Shown piece by piece: positions 52,251-61,102 of a stretch of DNA of 64,000 nucleotides. Location: positions 1 through 64,000 of the forward strand of contig JAFQEM010000007.1 of assembly GCA_017399035.1 (NCBI GenBank), given 5' to 3'. Under the pieces are notes generated by a model. That model was given only the letters and a program-made list of their open reading frames with translations. It ran no database searches and was not told the origin of the DNA. Position 1 is the stretch's first letter, and every line of letters starts with the position of its first letter. A program made the position numbers and the translations under genes. Source of the DNA: Clostridia bacterium. GTDB taxonomy: Bacteria > Bacillota > Clostridia > Christensenellales > Borkfalkiaceae.

Positions 52251-53336
52251 TTAATCCTCCAAATCGTTTCGGGTAAGCCCGTAAACGTTTCCGCTTTTTA
52301 TCACCAAGCCCTTAATTTCTAGCACGGATAGTAGCGGAGTTATTTCAAACACCTTCTTTTTAAGTGCGGTGCAAATTTTTTCTATATGTAGTCCACCGTC
52401 TTTAAGCAGTTGTACAATCAACTTTTCGTCAGCGGACAAATTGACGGTGGGTTTTTCAACCGTTAAACCGTAAAAATCTATTATATCTTTGGGCGAATCT
52501 GTTAAAATTGCGCCTTTCTTTATCAAATCGTTACACCCTGCGCCACTTGGTACGCCTATACTGTAAGGCACGGCGAAAAGGTCTTTACCAAAGTCTACGG
52601 CGTATTCTGCAGTATAAAGCGTTCCGCTACGCATAGCCCCACTCACCACAAGCACGCCTTTTGAAACGCCTGCTATAATTCTGTTCCTTACGGGAAAAAG
52701 ATATGGTTTTGGAACTGTGTCAGGTGGATTTTCGCTAATAACCAAGCCACGTTCAGCCACACGCTCGACAAGTTCTGCGTGATGTTTTGGATATACGTTG
52801 TTAAAACCGCCTGCAACAACGGAAACGCACTTTCCACCGCAATCTAAAGCGGTTGCAAGTACTTTACCGTCAACACCCTCGGCAATACCCGTAACGGGCG
52901 TAAACCCAACCGAAATAAGTTCTTGAGTATAGCGTTCTGCAACGTTTAGAGATAAAGGTAAACTCTTTCTACTGCCCACTATTGCAAAAGTTTGACCGCA
53001 AAGCAAACTTAAATCACCCTTATAATATATGACTAACGGTGGACAATTTATATCTTTAAGATTTTCAGGATAATCTTTAGACAAACAAGTGGTAAGTTTT
53101 ATACCTTTCTTTTCATAACTTTCAATCAAAAAGTTTATATATTCTGCATTTGCGCAATTTTTTACCGTACGATATTCTTTTTCACCAACGTGCGACAATA
53201 TATACTTTTGGGCAAGTTCTAAAAGATTTTGCTCATCTATATTTTCTTCTATAAACTGGCGTTTATATTTATATTCTAGCCCTATAAAACTATCTAGCCA
53301 AATAACACACTTTTCCGCTTGCGTAAACTTTTCCAT
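52251..53336 (-). CDS. dprA: DNA-processing protein DprA
   Basis: Single-stranded DNA-binding protein that loads RecA in natural transformation, 361 residues. The Rossmann core has FAIVGSRKSLPLS, GFTPVTGIAEGVDGKVLATAL, VVAGGFNNVYPKHH, ISENPP, FPVRNRIIAGVSKGVLVV and SGTLYTAEYA. A C-terminal winged-helix part follows from about 300. The ATG overlaps the comM stop (TGATG). Competence genes are common even in non-competent Clostridia. Confidence 0.95.
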   Translation of the reverse strand: MEKFTQAEKCVIWLDSFIGLEYKYKRQFIEENIDEQNLLELAQKYILSHVGEKEYRTVKNCANAEYINFLIESYEKKGIKLTTCLSKDYPENLKDINCPPLVIYYKGDLSLLCGQTFAIVGSRKSLPLSLNVAERYTQELISVGFTPVTGIAEGVDGKVLATALDCGGKCVSVVAGGFNNVYPKHHAELVERVAERGLVISENPPDTVPKPYLFPVRNRIIAGVSKGVLVVSGAMRSGTLYTAEYAVDFGKDLFAVPYSIGVPSGAGCNDLIKKGAILTDSPKDIIDFYGLTVEKPTVNLSADEKLIVQLLKDGGLHIEKICTALKKKVFEITPLLSVLEIKGLVIKSGNVYGLTRNDLED

Positions 53337-54856
53337 CAAAGCATACCGTCCGAATGTCTATAACTTATTGCCTCAAGAATATGTTCGGGGCGAATTTGGT
53401 CGTAGAGATTCATATCTGCAATAGTTCTAGCAACCTTTATTATACGACTTCTTGCACGCGGAGATAGATGTAAATTTTCGTATGCGTTTTTAAGCAAATC
53501 TTCACATTGTTTATCTAGTTTGCAATATTTTTTGATATGACGCTCACCCATATCACTGTTGGTGAGTATTCCGTCGTTCTTAAAGCGCTCTTTCTGAATA
53601 AGGCGGGTTCTATTTACCCTTGCTTTTACAGTGGCAGAACTTTCAGAAACCCTTTCGTCTGTTAGTTCTGCATATTTTACGCTATCTACTTCAACTTGAA
53701 TATCAATTCTATCTAACAGTGGTCCTGATATTTTTGCTTTATATCTTACTATCTGCGCAGGTGAACACGTGCACACCTTATCTTCACTTCCATAATTTCC
53801 ACAAGGGCAAGGGTTCATACTTCCGCAAAGCATAAAGTTTGCGGGATAATCTACGTTTCCCGTTGCTCTTGACACGGTAATGTCGCCGTCTTCTAAAGGT
53901 TGACGCAACGCCTCAAGGGTAGACCGCTTATATTCTGGCATTTCATCAAGAAACAAAACGCCGTTATGCGCCAAACTAATTTCACCGGGTCTTAAACTTG
54001 CGCCACCACCCGTCATAGCCACGGTTGTTGCCGTGTGATGAGGACTTCTAAACGGACGAGCAAAAACTATACCGTCACTATCTTTAAGCATACCTGCAAC
54101 CGAGTGAATTTTGGTGGTTTCTAAAGCCTCTGAAAAGGTCATATCAGGCATAATGGTAGGTATACATTTAGCAAGCATTGTTTTACCCGTACCAGGCGCG
54201 CCCACAAAAAGCAGATTATGCCCACCTGAAACGGCAACTTCTAAAGCGCGTTTTGCAACCGCTTGACCTTTAACGAAAGCCAAATCGCTGTCGTAAACGT
54301 TTGTGTCAACACAGACGTAGTCGTGCCAAGCAATAGGTTGTATACAAGTTAAACCGGAAAGATGGTCAACAACTTCTTTTAAACTTTTAGCGGGAATAAC
54401 TTCTATACCGTGAACGTAAGAGGCTTCCGCTTGATTATCTTTTGGTATAATAAATTTTTTGAATCCTTCGCCAAGGGCAGAAATAAGGGTTGGTAAAACA
54501 CCGTTTATACGCCTTAAACTTCCGTCGAGAGAAAGTTCACCCAAGAAAATTATTCCGTCAGTTTCCGCAACCAGTTGACCGCTTGCCTTCATAACGCCTA
54601 TCGCTAAAGCCAAGTCTAGAGTAGAGCCTTCTTTCTTTACGTCTGCGGGGGCAAGATTAGCCGTAATTTTGCGGGTTGGCATTGAAAAACCACTGTTTTT
54701 TAACGCCGAACGCACACGTTCTTTGGATTCTTTAACCGCAGTATCTGCAAGCCCCACCACGTCAAACGCAGGTAAGCCGTTATTTACGTCAACTTCAACG
54801 TTTATAGGCGTGCCTTTTAGCCCCAGCAATGTAAAACCCAAAACTTTTGCAATCAT
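53336..54856 (-). CDS. comM: ComM/YifB-type Mg-chelatase-like ATPase
   Basis: AAA+ helicase implicated in branch migration during transformation, 506 residues. An N-terminal Lon-protease-like domain (VEVDVNNGLPAFDVVGLAD) precedes Walker A GAPGTGKTMLAKCIP at about 220. Walker B is GVLFLDEMPEY, and a zinc-binding CPCGNYGSEDKVCTCSP lies near 355-372. The C-terminal helical part ends with LEAISYRHSDGML. It opens the run comM-dprA-topA-trmFO-hslVU. Confidence 0.93.
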   Translation of the reverse strand: MIAKVLGFTLLGLKGTPINVEVDVNNGLPAFDVVGLADTAVKESKERVRSALKNSGFSMPTRKITANLAPADVKKEGSTLDLALAIGVMKASGQLVAETDGIIFLGELSLDGSLRRINGVLPTLISALGEGFKKFIIPKDNQAEASYVHGIEVIPAKSLKEVVDHLSGLTCIQPIAWHDYVCVDTNVYDSDLAFVKGQAVAKRALEVAVSGGHNLLFVGAPGTGKTMLAKCIPTIMPDMTFSEALETTKIHSVAGMLKDSDGIVFARPFRSPHHTATTVAMTGGGASLRPGEISLAHNGVLFLDEMPEYKRSTLEALRQPLEDGDITVSRATGNVDYPANFMLCGSMNPCPCGNYGSEDKVCTCSPAQIVRYKAKISGPLLDRIDIQVEVDSVKYAELTDERVSESSATVKARVNRTRLIQKERFKNDGILTNSDMGERHIKKYCKLDKQCEDLLKNAYENLHLSPRARSRIIKVARTIADMNLYDQIRPEHILEAISYRHSDGML

Positions 54857-54988
54857 ATATTACCCTTAATAACGAAAAGTATTAAAAACCCCACTTTCTA
54901 TATATTACATATTATATATAATGTTTATGCGGTTATTTTTTTATTATATATTATTTTTTTCAAAATGTAAATTGTTTTAGATACAAAA

Positions 54989-55020
54989 AAAGAACTTACC
55001 GAAATTTCGGTAAGTTCTTT
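54989..55020 (-). terminator. Terminator after rplS
   Basis: A 32-bp perfect palindrome (AAAGAACTTACCGAAA and its complement). On the minus strand it is followed by TTTTTGTATC. Confidence 0.85.
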
Positions 55021-55033
55021 AATTTTGGTTTTA

Positions 55034-55381
55034 CTATCTCTTAACTTCTTTAACCTTTGCAGCCTTTCCGGTACGAGCGCGCAAATAGTAAAGTTTTGCA
55101 CGACGAACTCTACCCTGTCTAACCACTTGAATATCCGCAACCTTTGGCGAGTGGATGGGGAAAGTTTTTTCAACACCAACACCAAAAGAAAGTCTTCTTA
55201 CGGTAAAGGTTTCAGAAATACCACCGTGCTTTCTTGCGATAACAATACCTTCAAAAGCTTGTAATCTTTCTCTGTCACCTTCGATAACTTTTACCATAAC
55301 TCTTACGGTGTCACCAACGTTGAATTCGGGGATGCTACTCTTAACGTTTTCTTGATTGATAGCGTCAATAATACTGCTCAT
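55034..55381 (-). CDS. rplS: Ribosomal protein L19
   Basis: Large-subunit protein at the 30S-50S interface, 115 residues. The typical core is [26 protein letters not shown], with [30 protein letters not shown] and the basic C-terminal [20 protein letters not shown]. In Bacillus it lies directly after trmD; here it lies after yraN with a 108-base gap that could hold its own promoter. Both a TATAAT-like box and short hairpins (AACGC/GCGTT) are there, reminiscent of an L19 leader, but I could not establish one. Confidence 0.97.
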   Translation of the reverse strand: MSSIIDAINQENVKSSIPEFNVGDTVRVMVKVIEGDRERLQAFEGIVIARKHGGISETFTVRRLSFGVGVEKTFPIHSPKVADIQVVRQGRVRRAKLYYLRARTGKAAKVKEVKR

Positions 55382-55489
55382 TTTGCTTTTACCTCCGATT
55401 TATTAAACGTTCATTGTCATATATAATGCAAGAGGAACGCCCAAAGCGTTTATTATAATAACATATTTTTTAATTTTAAGCAAGCGTTT

Positions 55490-55855
55490 TTACATACAAA
55501 ATGCATCAATTATATGATTTATTTGTCCATTTTCAATTTCTATCACGTCAAACCTACAAGGACAGTCGGTTTTCTTTTCTCTTTGTAGAAATTCTGACGC
55601 TACTTTATAATATTTTTCACGTTTTTTTGCAGTAACCGCTTCACTTGGCGCGCCAAAATCTTCACTCGTGCGCGTTTTAACTTCTACAAAAACAACGTAT
55701 TCTTTATCTAAAGCGATAATATCTATCTCGCCACAATGAGTTTTATAATTACTTTTTAACACCTTAAAACCTTTCTTTTTAAGATATTCAACTGCCTTTA
55801 ATTCTCCGGCTCTACCCAGAAATTTTTTATAAAAGTTTTTCTGTGCAATTTGCAA
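55490..55855 (-). CDS. YraN family (UPF0102) endonuclease-like protein
   Basis: A 121-residue protein of the YraN family with a restriction-endonuclease-like fold. The core is LGRAGELKAVEYLKKKGFKVL, HCGEIDIIALDKEYVVFVEVKTR with the D-ExK catalytic pattern, and a CRFDVIEI strand. The function is unknown, possibly DNA processing. The frame starts with TTG (AAGGAGATAGG upstream) and overlaps rnhB by 58 bases, a usual neighbour. Confidence 0.87.
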   Translation of the reverse strand: MQIAQKNFYKKFLGRAGELKAVEYLKKKGFKVLKSNYKTHCGEIDIIALDKEYVVFVEVKTRTSEDFGAPSEAVTAKKREKYYKVASEFLQREKKTDCPCRFDVIEIENGQINHIIDAFCM

Positions 55856-56406
55856 GGTCCTATCTCCTTGATTTTTTCTATATGAATTTTAGTGCCGTAC
55901 CCCTTATGCTTTTCAAAGGAATATTCAGGATATTCTTTTGCATACTCTTTCATTAAATTATCTCTATAAACTTTTGCAACTATTGACGCGCAACCTATAG
56001 AATAACTTTTAGAATCGCCCTTTATAAGATATTCTGCATTTATCGGCAACGCAGTGTCTACGCCGTCTACAAGCGTTATATCGGGTTTAACGTTAAGCCC
56101 GTTCACAGCGTTTGTCATACATTTTTTTACGGCGTTTAAAATGTTTAGTTGGTCAATCTCTTCACTCTCTATTTGAGCAATGCAATAAGCAACAGCCTTT
56201 TGCTTGATAATTTCCGCCAAAGTTTCTCTCTTTTTCTCGGTGAGTTTTTTGCTGTCGTCAACACCTTCAACTATATCGTCTAAAGGCATTATAACCGCAC
56301 AACAAACCACGGGGCCTGCGAGCGGACCTCTACCGACCTCGTCAACGCCCGCTACTGCGTGCGCGCCGTTTTCATAGTGTTTTCTTTCGTATAATAATTT
56401 ATCCAT
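55798..56406 (-). CDS. rnhB: Ribonuclease HII
   Basis: Removes RNA from RNA-DNA hybrids and single ribonucleotides, 202 residues. The motif AGVDEVGRGPLAGPVV gives the first Asp-Glu pair, DDSKKLTEKKR follows, and later Asp residues appear in TLVDGVD and GCASIVAKVYRD. It lies two bases after rbgA. Confidence 0.96.
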   Translation of the reverse strand: MDKLLYERKHYENGAHAVAGVDEVGRGPLAGPVVCCAVIMPLDDIVEGVDDSKKLTEKKRETLAEIIKQKAVAYCIAQIESEEIDQLNILNAVKKCMTNAVNGLNVKPDITLVDGVDTALPINAEYLIKGDSKSYSIGCASIVAKVYRDNLMKEYAKEYPEYSFEKHKGYGTKIHIEKIKEIGPCKLHRKTFIKNFWVEPEN

Positions 56407-56408
56407 AA

Positions 56409-57242
56409 TCAGTCAAGAATAATTTTACCTATTCTTCCCTTTCTAAAATCGTCGATAATTGCAGTTGCGCATCTATCGTAATCAAATTCGCCACCCTTGC
56501 GCAAAAAACCCCTACGAACGCAAATAGCGTTAAAGAGTTCTATTGCAGAAAGTTGCAAATTTTCGATACCGTATTTGTTTTTTAGTAGTTCAGGATACTT
56601 TTCTTTTAGTTCTGCAAGCAGTTCGTAAGCAAGGTCGCCAAAGTCAATATTAGCGTCGTTCATACTGCCTATATACGCCAAATGTTTTGCCAAAACCTGA
56701 TTATCAAACGCAGGTGGCATAGTTCCAGGGGTGTCAAGCAGTTCAAGTTCTCTAAGCCTTACCCATTGTTTACCTTTTGTTACGCCTGCCTTATCGCCGG
56801 TTATTGCTTTTTTTCCACCGCACAAAGCGTTGATTATAGTTGATTTGCCCGTATTAGGTATACCTGCAACCATAATTCTTATAGGCTTAAAAACACCCTT
56901 TTCTTTATTGCGGTCAAGTTTATCTTTTAACAGCGCAAAAATTCTATTATATAGCAAATCTACCGCGCGTTTATCCATTGCGCTTACCGCCACGGTTTCT
57001 TTACCGTCTTTTGTAAATTCCGCCACCGTTCTTTTTACGTCGTTAGCCTCAACTAAATCAGTTTTATTCAAAACGTAAAGCACCTTTTTATTGATAAAAA
57101 GTTTATCAAGTTTTTTATTGAGAGACGCTCTTGGTGCGCGAGCATCTAACACAATCATAACCCCGTCTACCGCTTTAACGTTTTCTTCCATCATTCGCAT
57201 AGCGGCGGTCATATGACCAGGAAACCATTGTAAATGTTGCAT
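56409..57242 (-). CDS. rbgA: Ribosome biogenesis GTPase RbgA (YlqF)
   Basis: Circularly permuted GTPase for late 50S assembly, 277 residues. The motif order is G4 LNKTD (about 59-63), G1 GIPNTGKSTIINAL (about 128-141), then G3 DTPGTMPP, as expected for the permuted YlqF/YawG class. The start MQHLQWFPGHMTAAMR is the family hallmark. It sits between trmD and rnhB. Confidence 0.95.
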   Translation of the reverse strand: MQHLQWFPGHMTAAMRMMEENVKAVDGVMIVLDARAPRASLNKKLDKLFINKKVLYVLNKTDLVEANDVKRTVAEFTKDGKETVAVSAMDKRAVDLLYNRIFALLKDKLDRNKEKGVFKPIRIMVAGIPNTGKSTIINALCGGKKAITGDKAGVTKGKQWVRLRELELLDTPGTMPPAFDNQVLAKHLAYIGSMNDANIDFGDLAYELLAELKEKYPELLKNKYGIENLQLSAIELFNAICVRRGFLRKGGEFDYDRCATAIIDDFRKGRIGKIILD

Positions 57243-57245
57243 TAT

Positions 57246-57917
57246 TTACTCCTTTTCTAAAAGGTCGGGGCGATTTTTTAACGTGATTTCTTTAGACTTT
57301 TTTGCACGCCACTTTTCAACGTTGCCGTGGTGTCCGCTAGTTAAAACTTCTGGAACTTTTAACCCCATAAACTCTTGCGGACGGGTATAGTGTGGATATT
57401 CAAGCATACCACTTGCAAAACTTTCTTGCTCTAAAGATTCGCCGTTTATAACGCCGTCAACGTAACGAGCAACCGCGTCGACCACCGCCATTGCGGCAAT
57501 TTCACCACCAGTCAACACAAAGTCGCCTATAGATAATTCTTGGTCGATAAATAGGTCTATTACTCGTTGGTCAACACCTTCGTAATGTCCACAAAGCAAT
57601 AAAATACGCTCTTTTTTGCTATATTCTAAAACTACGCTTTGCTTAAAAACTCTTCCCTTTGGCGAAAGATATATGCGAAGCGCTTGATGGTCGGGGTCGA
57701 CTGCCTTAATTGCATCTGCAATAGGTTGTGGCATCATAACCATACCTGCGCCACCACCAAACGGCGCGTCATCACACTTTTTGTGTTTATCAAGAGTATA
57801 ATCTCTTATATCCACTATATTTATTTCAAGTTTACCACTATCAACAGCCCTACCTATTATGCTAGTTTTTAGTGGCGTAAACATTTCAGGGAAAAGGGTT
57901 AAAACGTCAATCCTCAT
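57246..57917 (-). CDS. trmD: tRNA (guanine-37-N1) methyltransferase
   Basis: SPOUT-class enzyme making m1G37, 223 residues from the ATG at 57917. Landmarks are MRIDVLTLFPEMF, FGGGAGMVM, LLCGHYEGVDQRV and the knot LTGGEIAAMAVVDAVARYV. The start overlaps the rimM stop by 11 bases with GAGG nine bases upstream; the TTG at 57926 is less likely. Confidence 0.97.
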   Translation of the reverse strand: MRIDVLTLFPEMFTPLKTSIIGRAVDSGKLEINIVDIRDYTLDKHKKCDDAPFGGGAGMVMMPQPIADAIKAVDPDHQALRIYLSPKGRVFKQSVVLEYSKKERILLLCGHYEGVDQRVIDLFIDQELSIGDFVLTGGEIAAMAVVDAVARYVDGVINGESLEQESFASGMLEYPHYTRPQEFMGLKVPEVLTSGHHGNVEKWRAKKSKEITLKNRPDLLEKE

Positions 57918-58416
57918 AGCAAGCAACCTCCGCTAGCCTATCTTTTTCAACCGTAATAACCGCCCTTTCAACGTCTACGTCTTTTACCACTTTATTCAGG
58001 TACGGAAAGCGCATAATACGTCCGTCAACGCACTCAACCGTAAATATATCAGTACGCGCAGAAAACACGTCGGTAACCTTACCCACGCACTCGCCCTTTT
58101 CTGTAACTATATTGCAACCTATTATGTCAACGATAAAATATCTGCCCTCTTCTAACGGCAAAGCATTTTCACGCGTAACGCACAAAAATTTACCGCGGAA
58201 GGTTTCCGCAACGTTTCTATCAGTTATACCTGACAAGGATAAAAACACCGTATTACCGCCTATTATAGCGTTTAACACTCGGTAATTTTTTCCGTCAATA
58301 ATAACTTCTTTTAAGTTTTTAAAGCGGTTAATATCGTCGGTAAGCGGTTGAACTTTAACTTCACCACGTATGCCCTGTGGCTTAACTATATGCCCTATTT
58401 TAAGTAATTCTTGCAT
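57907..58416 (-). CDS. rimM: 16S rRNA processing protein RimM
   Basis: 30S maturation factor, 169 residues, with an N-terminal beta barrel (GHIVKPQGIRGEVKV, TFRGKFLCV) and a C-terminal PRC-barrel (RYFIVDIIGCNIV, FPYLNKVVKDVD). It is coupled to trmD by overlap, as in most bacteria. Confidence 0.95.
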   Translation of the reverse strand: MQELLKIGHIVKPQGIRGEVKVQPLTDDINRFKNLKEVIIDGKNYRVLNAIIGGNTVFLSLSGITDRNVAETFRGKFLCVTRENALPLEEGRYFIVDIIGCNIVTEKGECVGKVTDVFSARTDIFTVECVDGRIMRFPYLNKVVKDVDVERAVITVEKDRLAEVACYED

Positions 58417-58437
58417 TTTTCGTTTAAGTTAGAAAAA

Positions 58438-58458
58438 CGGGGAAATTAGTTTTCCCCG
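58438..58458 (-). terminator. Terminator-like hairpin spanning the khpA stop codon
   Basis: CGGGGAAA/TTTCCCCG with a 5-base loop. On the minus strand it is followed by TTTTTC. The TAA stop of khpA lies in the loop, so the hairpin can only form behind the last ribosome. It would reduce readthrough into rimM. Confidence 0.65.
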
Positions 58459-58688
58459 CGTTCCTTAATTTCGATATTGTATTTTTTGTTTTCTTTCTGC
58501 GAACCCGCGCGAACGAGGGTACGGAGAGCCTTGGCAATTTTGCCTTGCCTGCCGATAACCTTGCCCATATCGCTACCCGAAAGAGTTACGGTAACGTTTA
58601 CAACCTTTCCGTCTTCAACGATATCGTATTCTACTTCGTCGGGTTTTTCAGCAAAGCGGTCGACGACGTATTTAATAAGTTCTATCAT
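58446..58688 (-). CDS. khpA: KH-domain RNA-binding protein KhpA
   Basis: An 80-residue RNA chaperone consisting of one KH domain with the GxxG-type loop in GKVIGRQGKIAKALRTLV. In Gram-positive bacteria KhpA pairs with KhpB (EloR/Jag). It is placed between rpsP and rimM, as ylqC is in Bacillus. Confidence 0.93.
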   Translation of the reverse strand: MIELIKYVVDRFAEKPDEVEYDIVEDGKVVNVTVTLSGSDMGKVIGRQGKIAKALRTLVRAGSQKENKKYNIEIKERGEN

Positions 58689-58708
58689 ATCCGCTCCTTA
58701 AACCCAAA

Positions 58709-59005
58709 TTACTTCTTTGATTTACGAACCTTCGTTTTAGCGGGCGAAAGTTTGTCGCTCTTGGGGATAATACCTTGGTTTACCAAAATATTTTTAACGG
58801 TATCGGTGGGTTGAACGCCGTTTGCAAGCCATTTTTTAGCCTTTTCTGCATCAACAACGATTTCCGCAGGATTAGCGGTGGGATTGTAGTGTCCAACTTT
58901 GTCGATATATGCTCCATCACGAGCGTTTCTTGAATCGGTGATTACGATACGGTAGAAGGGTGATTTTTTGTCGCCCATTCTGGTCAATCTCATTTTTACT
59001 GCCAT
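58709..59005 (-). CDS. rpsP: Ribosomal protein S16
   Basis: Small-subunit assembly protein, 98 residues: [39 protein letters not shown], and [12 protein letters not shown]. The basic tail (KTKVRKSKK) is slightly longer than in E. coli. A 344-base gap with two structured repeats separates it from ffh. Confidence 0.97.
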   Translation of the reverse strand: MAVKMRLTRMGDKKSPFYRIVITDSRNARDGAYIDKVGHYNPTANPAEIVVDAEKAKKWLANGVQPTDTVKNILVNQGIIPKSDKLSPAKTKVRKSKK

Positions 59006-59349
59006 TTTTTTGTTCTCCTTAAGTTTGATATTTATATTTTTTTATTTTTTGTTAAGTTATAAAATGTTTTTTTCTTGAACGGTTAAAATAACCCTTTAGT
59101 TTTTATTAAATGGTTTAGATGCAAGCAAGACAAGGCTCGTGAAGAGTTTTGGATGAGATTAACCTTTTTGGTTATCGAAGTCAAAACTCTAAACAGTAAC
59201 GCAATTTTGCGTAGTTATATTTATTATCTTAAACGGTTTAGAAACGAGTTGCAGTAGGCTCGACCAAGCAAAAGGATGAAATTGACCGTCTGGTCATTGA
59301 AGTCTTTTGCTTTGGACAGAAACGACCTGCAACGAAATTTATAAGCCGT
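59006..59349. other. ffh-rpsP gap filled by two structured repeats
   Basis: Besides the two repeat copies it holds a short GGTTA/TAACC hairpin (59081-59093) and TTATAAAATGTT (59058-59069). The latter recurs upstream of ftsY at 62021-62032. No reading frame is supported. Confidence 0.7.
59108..59220. repeat. Structured repeat family 1, copy A (divergent)
   Basis: On the plus strand: outer stem ATGCAA (59119-59124) with TTGCGT (59207-59212), then AAGGCTCG, then an 8-bp stem AGAGTTTT (59143-59150) with AAAACTCT (59183-59190). The internal loops are GGATGAGATT and ATCGAAGTC, and the tip stem is AACC/GGTT with a TTTTT loop. Compared with copies B and C, the stems have changed on both sides while the loops are conserved. 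Confidence 0.75.
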
Positions 59350-59351
59350 TT
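59231..59351. repeat. Structured repeat family 1, copy B
   Basis: The basal inverted repeat is AAACGGTTTA (59231-59240) with TAAGCCGTTT (59342-59351), the latter reaching into the ffh stop codon. Inside are GTTGCAG/CTGCAAC (59248-59254, 59327-59333), GGCTCG, AGCAAAA/TTTTGCT (59267-59273, 59305-59311), loops GGATGAAATT and ATTGAAGTC, and tip stem GACC/GGTC. Confidence 0.85.
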
Positions 59352-60693
59352 AGAAACCTCTAAACATACGATTATTCTTCATCTGTTTCATCATTAGTTT
59401 GGTTTGTTCAAACTGTTTTAACAAACGGTTTACTTCTTGAACGGAAGTTCCACTGCCTTTTGCTATGCGGTTCTTTCTTGAAGAGTTTATCACAGATGGA
59501 TTTTCACGCTCGTACATTGTCATTGACTGAATTATTGCCTTTGTGCGAGCAATCTTTTTCTCGTCGATATCTGCGTCGTTAATCTTAAACTTACTGCCCA
59601 TACCTGGTAGCATTGCAAGCACGTCTTTGATGCCACCCATTTTTTTCATAGTTTCAAACTGAGTAAGATAGTCGTCTAGAGTAAAAGAATTTTCTCTAAA
59701 CTTCTTTTCCATCTTTTTGGCTTGCTCTTCAGTAACGGCGTCTTGAGCCTTTTCAATAAGCGACAATACGTCGCCCATACCCAAAATTCTATTTGCCATT
59801 CTGTCGGGATAAAAGGGCTCCAAATCGCCAAGTTTTTCACCAACCGAACAGAATTTTATAGGCTTGCCAGTAACCGCTTTCATTGAGAGCGTTGCACCGC
59901 CACGGGTATCACCGTCAAGTTTAGTTAAAACCAAACCTGAAACTTCTAAACGTTTATTGAAAGTGTCGGCAACTTCAACAGCAACTTGACCAGTCATTGA
60001 GTCTACTACAAGAAGAATTTCGGTGGGGTTTACTTCCGCCTTAATATCTTCAAGTTCTTTCATAAGTTGCTCGTCAATCTGAAGTCTACCTGCGGTATCT
60101 ACTATAACCGTGTCAAAACCGTAGGATTTAGCATAAGCAACGCCTTCTTTTGCTATTTTGACGGGATTGCCCTGCCCTTTTTCAAAAACCGTGCAACCTG
60201 CCTTTTCGCCAACTACTTTAAGTTGATTTATTGCTGCAGGTCTATAAACGTCGCACGCAACAAGCAATGGCTTTCTGCCTTGTTTTTTGAGCATCATACC
60301 AAGTTTGCCAACGAGCGTAGTTTTACCTGCGCCTTGCAAACCTGCCATCATTATAACGGTTGGGGGATTAGGCGCAAAATTCAATTTACTGCCCGTTGCA
60401 ATACCCTCTTGCTTACCAACCGTGCCACCCATAAGAACGATAAGTTCTTCATTTACGATTTTGATAACCTGTTGAGTGGGGCTTAAACTTTTTAAAATTT
60501 CTTGACCAACGGCGCGCTCGCTAACCCTTGAAACAAAATCTTTAACTACCGAGATATTTACGTCTGCCTCTAAAAGAGCAATACGCACTTCACGCATAGC
60601 CGTTTTTATTTCAAGTTCGGTAAGCCTACCGTGTTTAGTAAGTTTACTGAAAACGTGATTTAATTTTTCGGAAAGTCCGGAAAATAACGCCAT
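59350..60693 (-). CDS. ffh: Signal recognition particle protein Ffh
   Basis: SRP54 homologue, 447 residues. The NG GTPase domain has GLQGAGKTTLVGKLG at about 107, DTAGRLQ, and TKLDGDTRGG. The Met-rich M domain from about 300 (MGGIKDVLAMLPGMGSKF, KLMMKQMKNNRMF) binds SRP RNA and signal peptides. The stop codon coincides with the edge of repeat copy B. The gene overlaps ylxM (TAATG). Confidence 0.97.
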   Translation of the reverse strand: MALFSGLSEKLNHVFSKLTKHGRLTELEIKTAMREVRIALLEADVNISVVKDFVSRVSERAVGQEILKSLSPTQQVIKIVNEELIVLMGGTVGKQEGIATGSKLNFAPNPPTVIMMAGLQGAGKTTLVGKLGMMLKKQGRKPLLVACDVYRPAAINQLKVVGEKAGCTVFEKGQGNPVKIAKEGVAYAKSYGFDTVIVDTAGRLQIDEQLMKELEDIKAEVNPTEILLVVDSMTGQVAVEVADTFNKRLEVSGLVLTKLDGDTRGGATLSMKAVTGKPIKFCSVGEKLGDLEPFYPDRMANRILGMGDVLSLIEKAQDAVTEEQAKKMEKKFRENSFTLDDYLTQFETMKKMGGIKDVLAMLPGMGSKFKINDADIDEKKIARTKAIIQSMTMYERENPSVINSSRKNRIAKGSGTSVQEVNRLLKQFEQTKLMMKQMKNNRMFRGF

Positions 60694-60998
60694 TATTCAC
60701 CTATAATATCAAGAATTTCCTGCGAAGATTTTTTATCTATCGTTGAAAGATTTTTAGAAACGCCTTTCAAACTATCGTATTTTTGTTTTAAATGTAAAAG
60801 ATTTTCATATTCGTCTAACTTATTTTTAACCTTTTTGACCGCAGCGTAAACGCTTTGACGCGTATTTCCGTCTGGCTCGGCAATTTCTGATAAAGACAAA
60901 TCATAATAGTAATGCGAAGAGAAAAGTTCTCTTTGTCTATCCGTCAAAAGCCCTTGATAAAGTTCAAAAAGTTCGATATACCTTAAATCTTTTTCCAT
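60693..60998 (-). CDS. ylxM: YlxM, SRP-associated helix-turn-helix protein
   Basis: A 101-residue sigma-70 region-4-like protein (LLTDRQRELFSSHYYYDLSLSEIAE, then TRQSVYAAVKKVKNKL as recognition helix). It is always next to ffh in Firmicutes and stimulates SRP function in some species. The ATG at 60998 starts the conserved part; the ribosome site is weak. Confidence 0.9.
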   Translation of the reverse strand: MEKDLRYIELFELYQGLLTDRQRELFSSHYYYDLSLSEIAEPDGNTRQSVYAAVKKVKNKLDEYENLLHLKQKYDSLKGVSKNLSTIDKKSSQEILDIIGE

Positions 60999-61102
60999 AA
61001 TAAAACCAAAGGTGTAAAACATTTTCGCTTTACACCTTGATATTATATACGTTTTTTACGCCCTTGTCAAGCGTTTTTGCTTTACATTATATATTTATTA
61101 TA

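Noticed and set aside
55382..55489. L19 leader RNA
   Set aside because: Short hairpins and a TATAAT-like box exist before rplS, but the known leader consensus could not be confirmed by eye.
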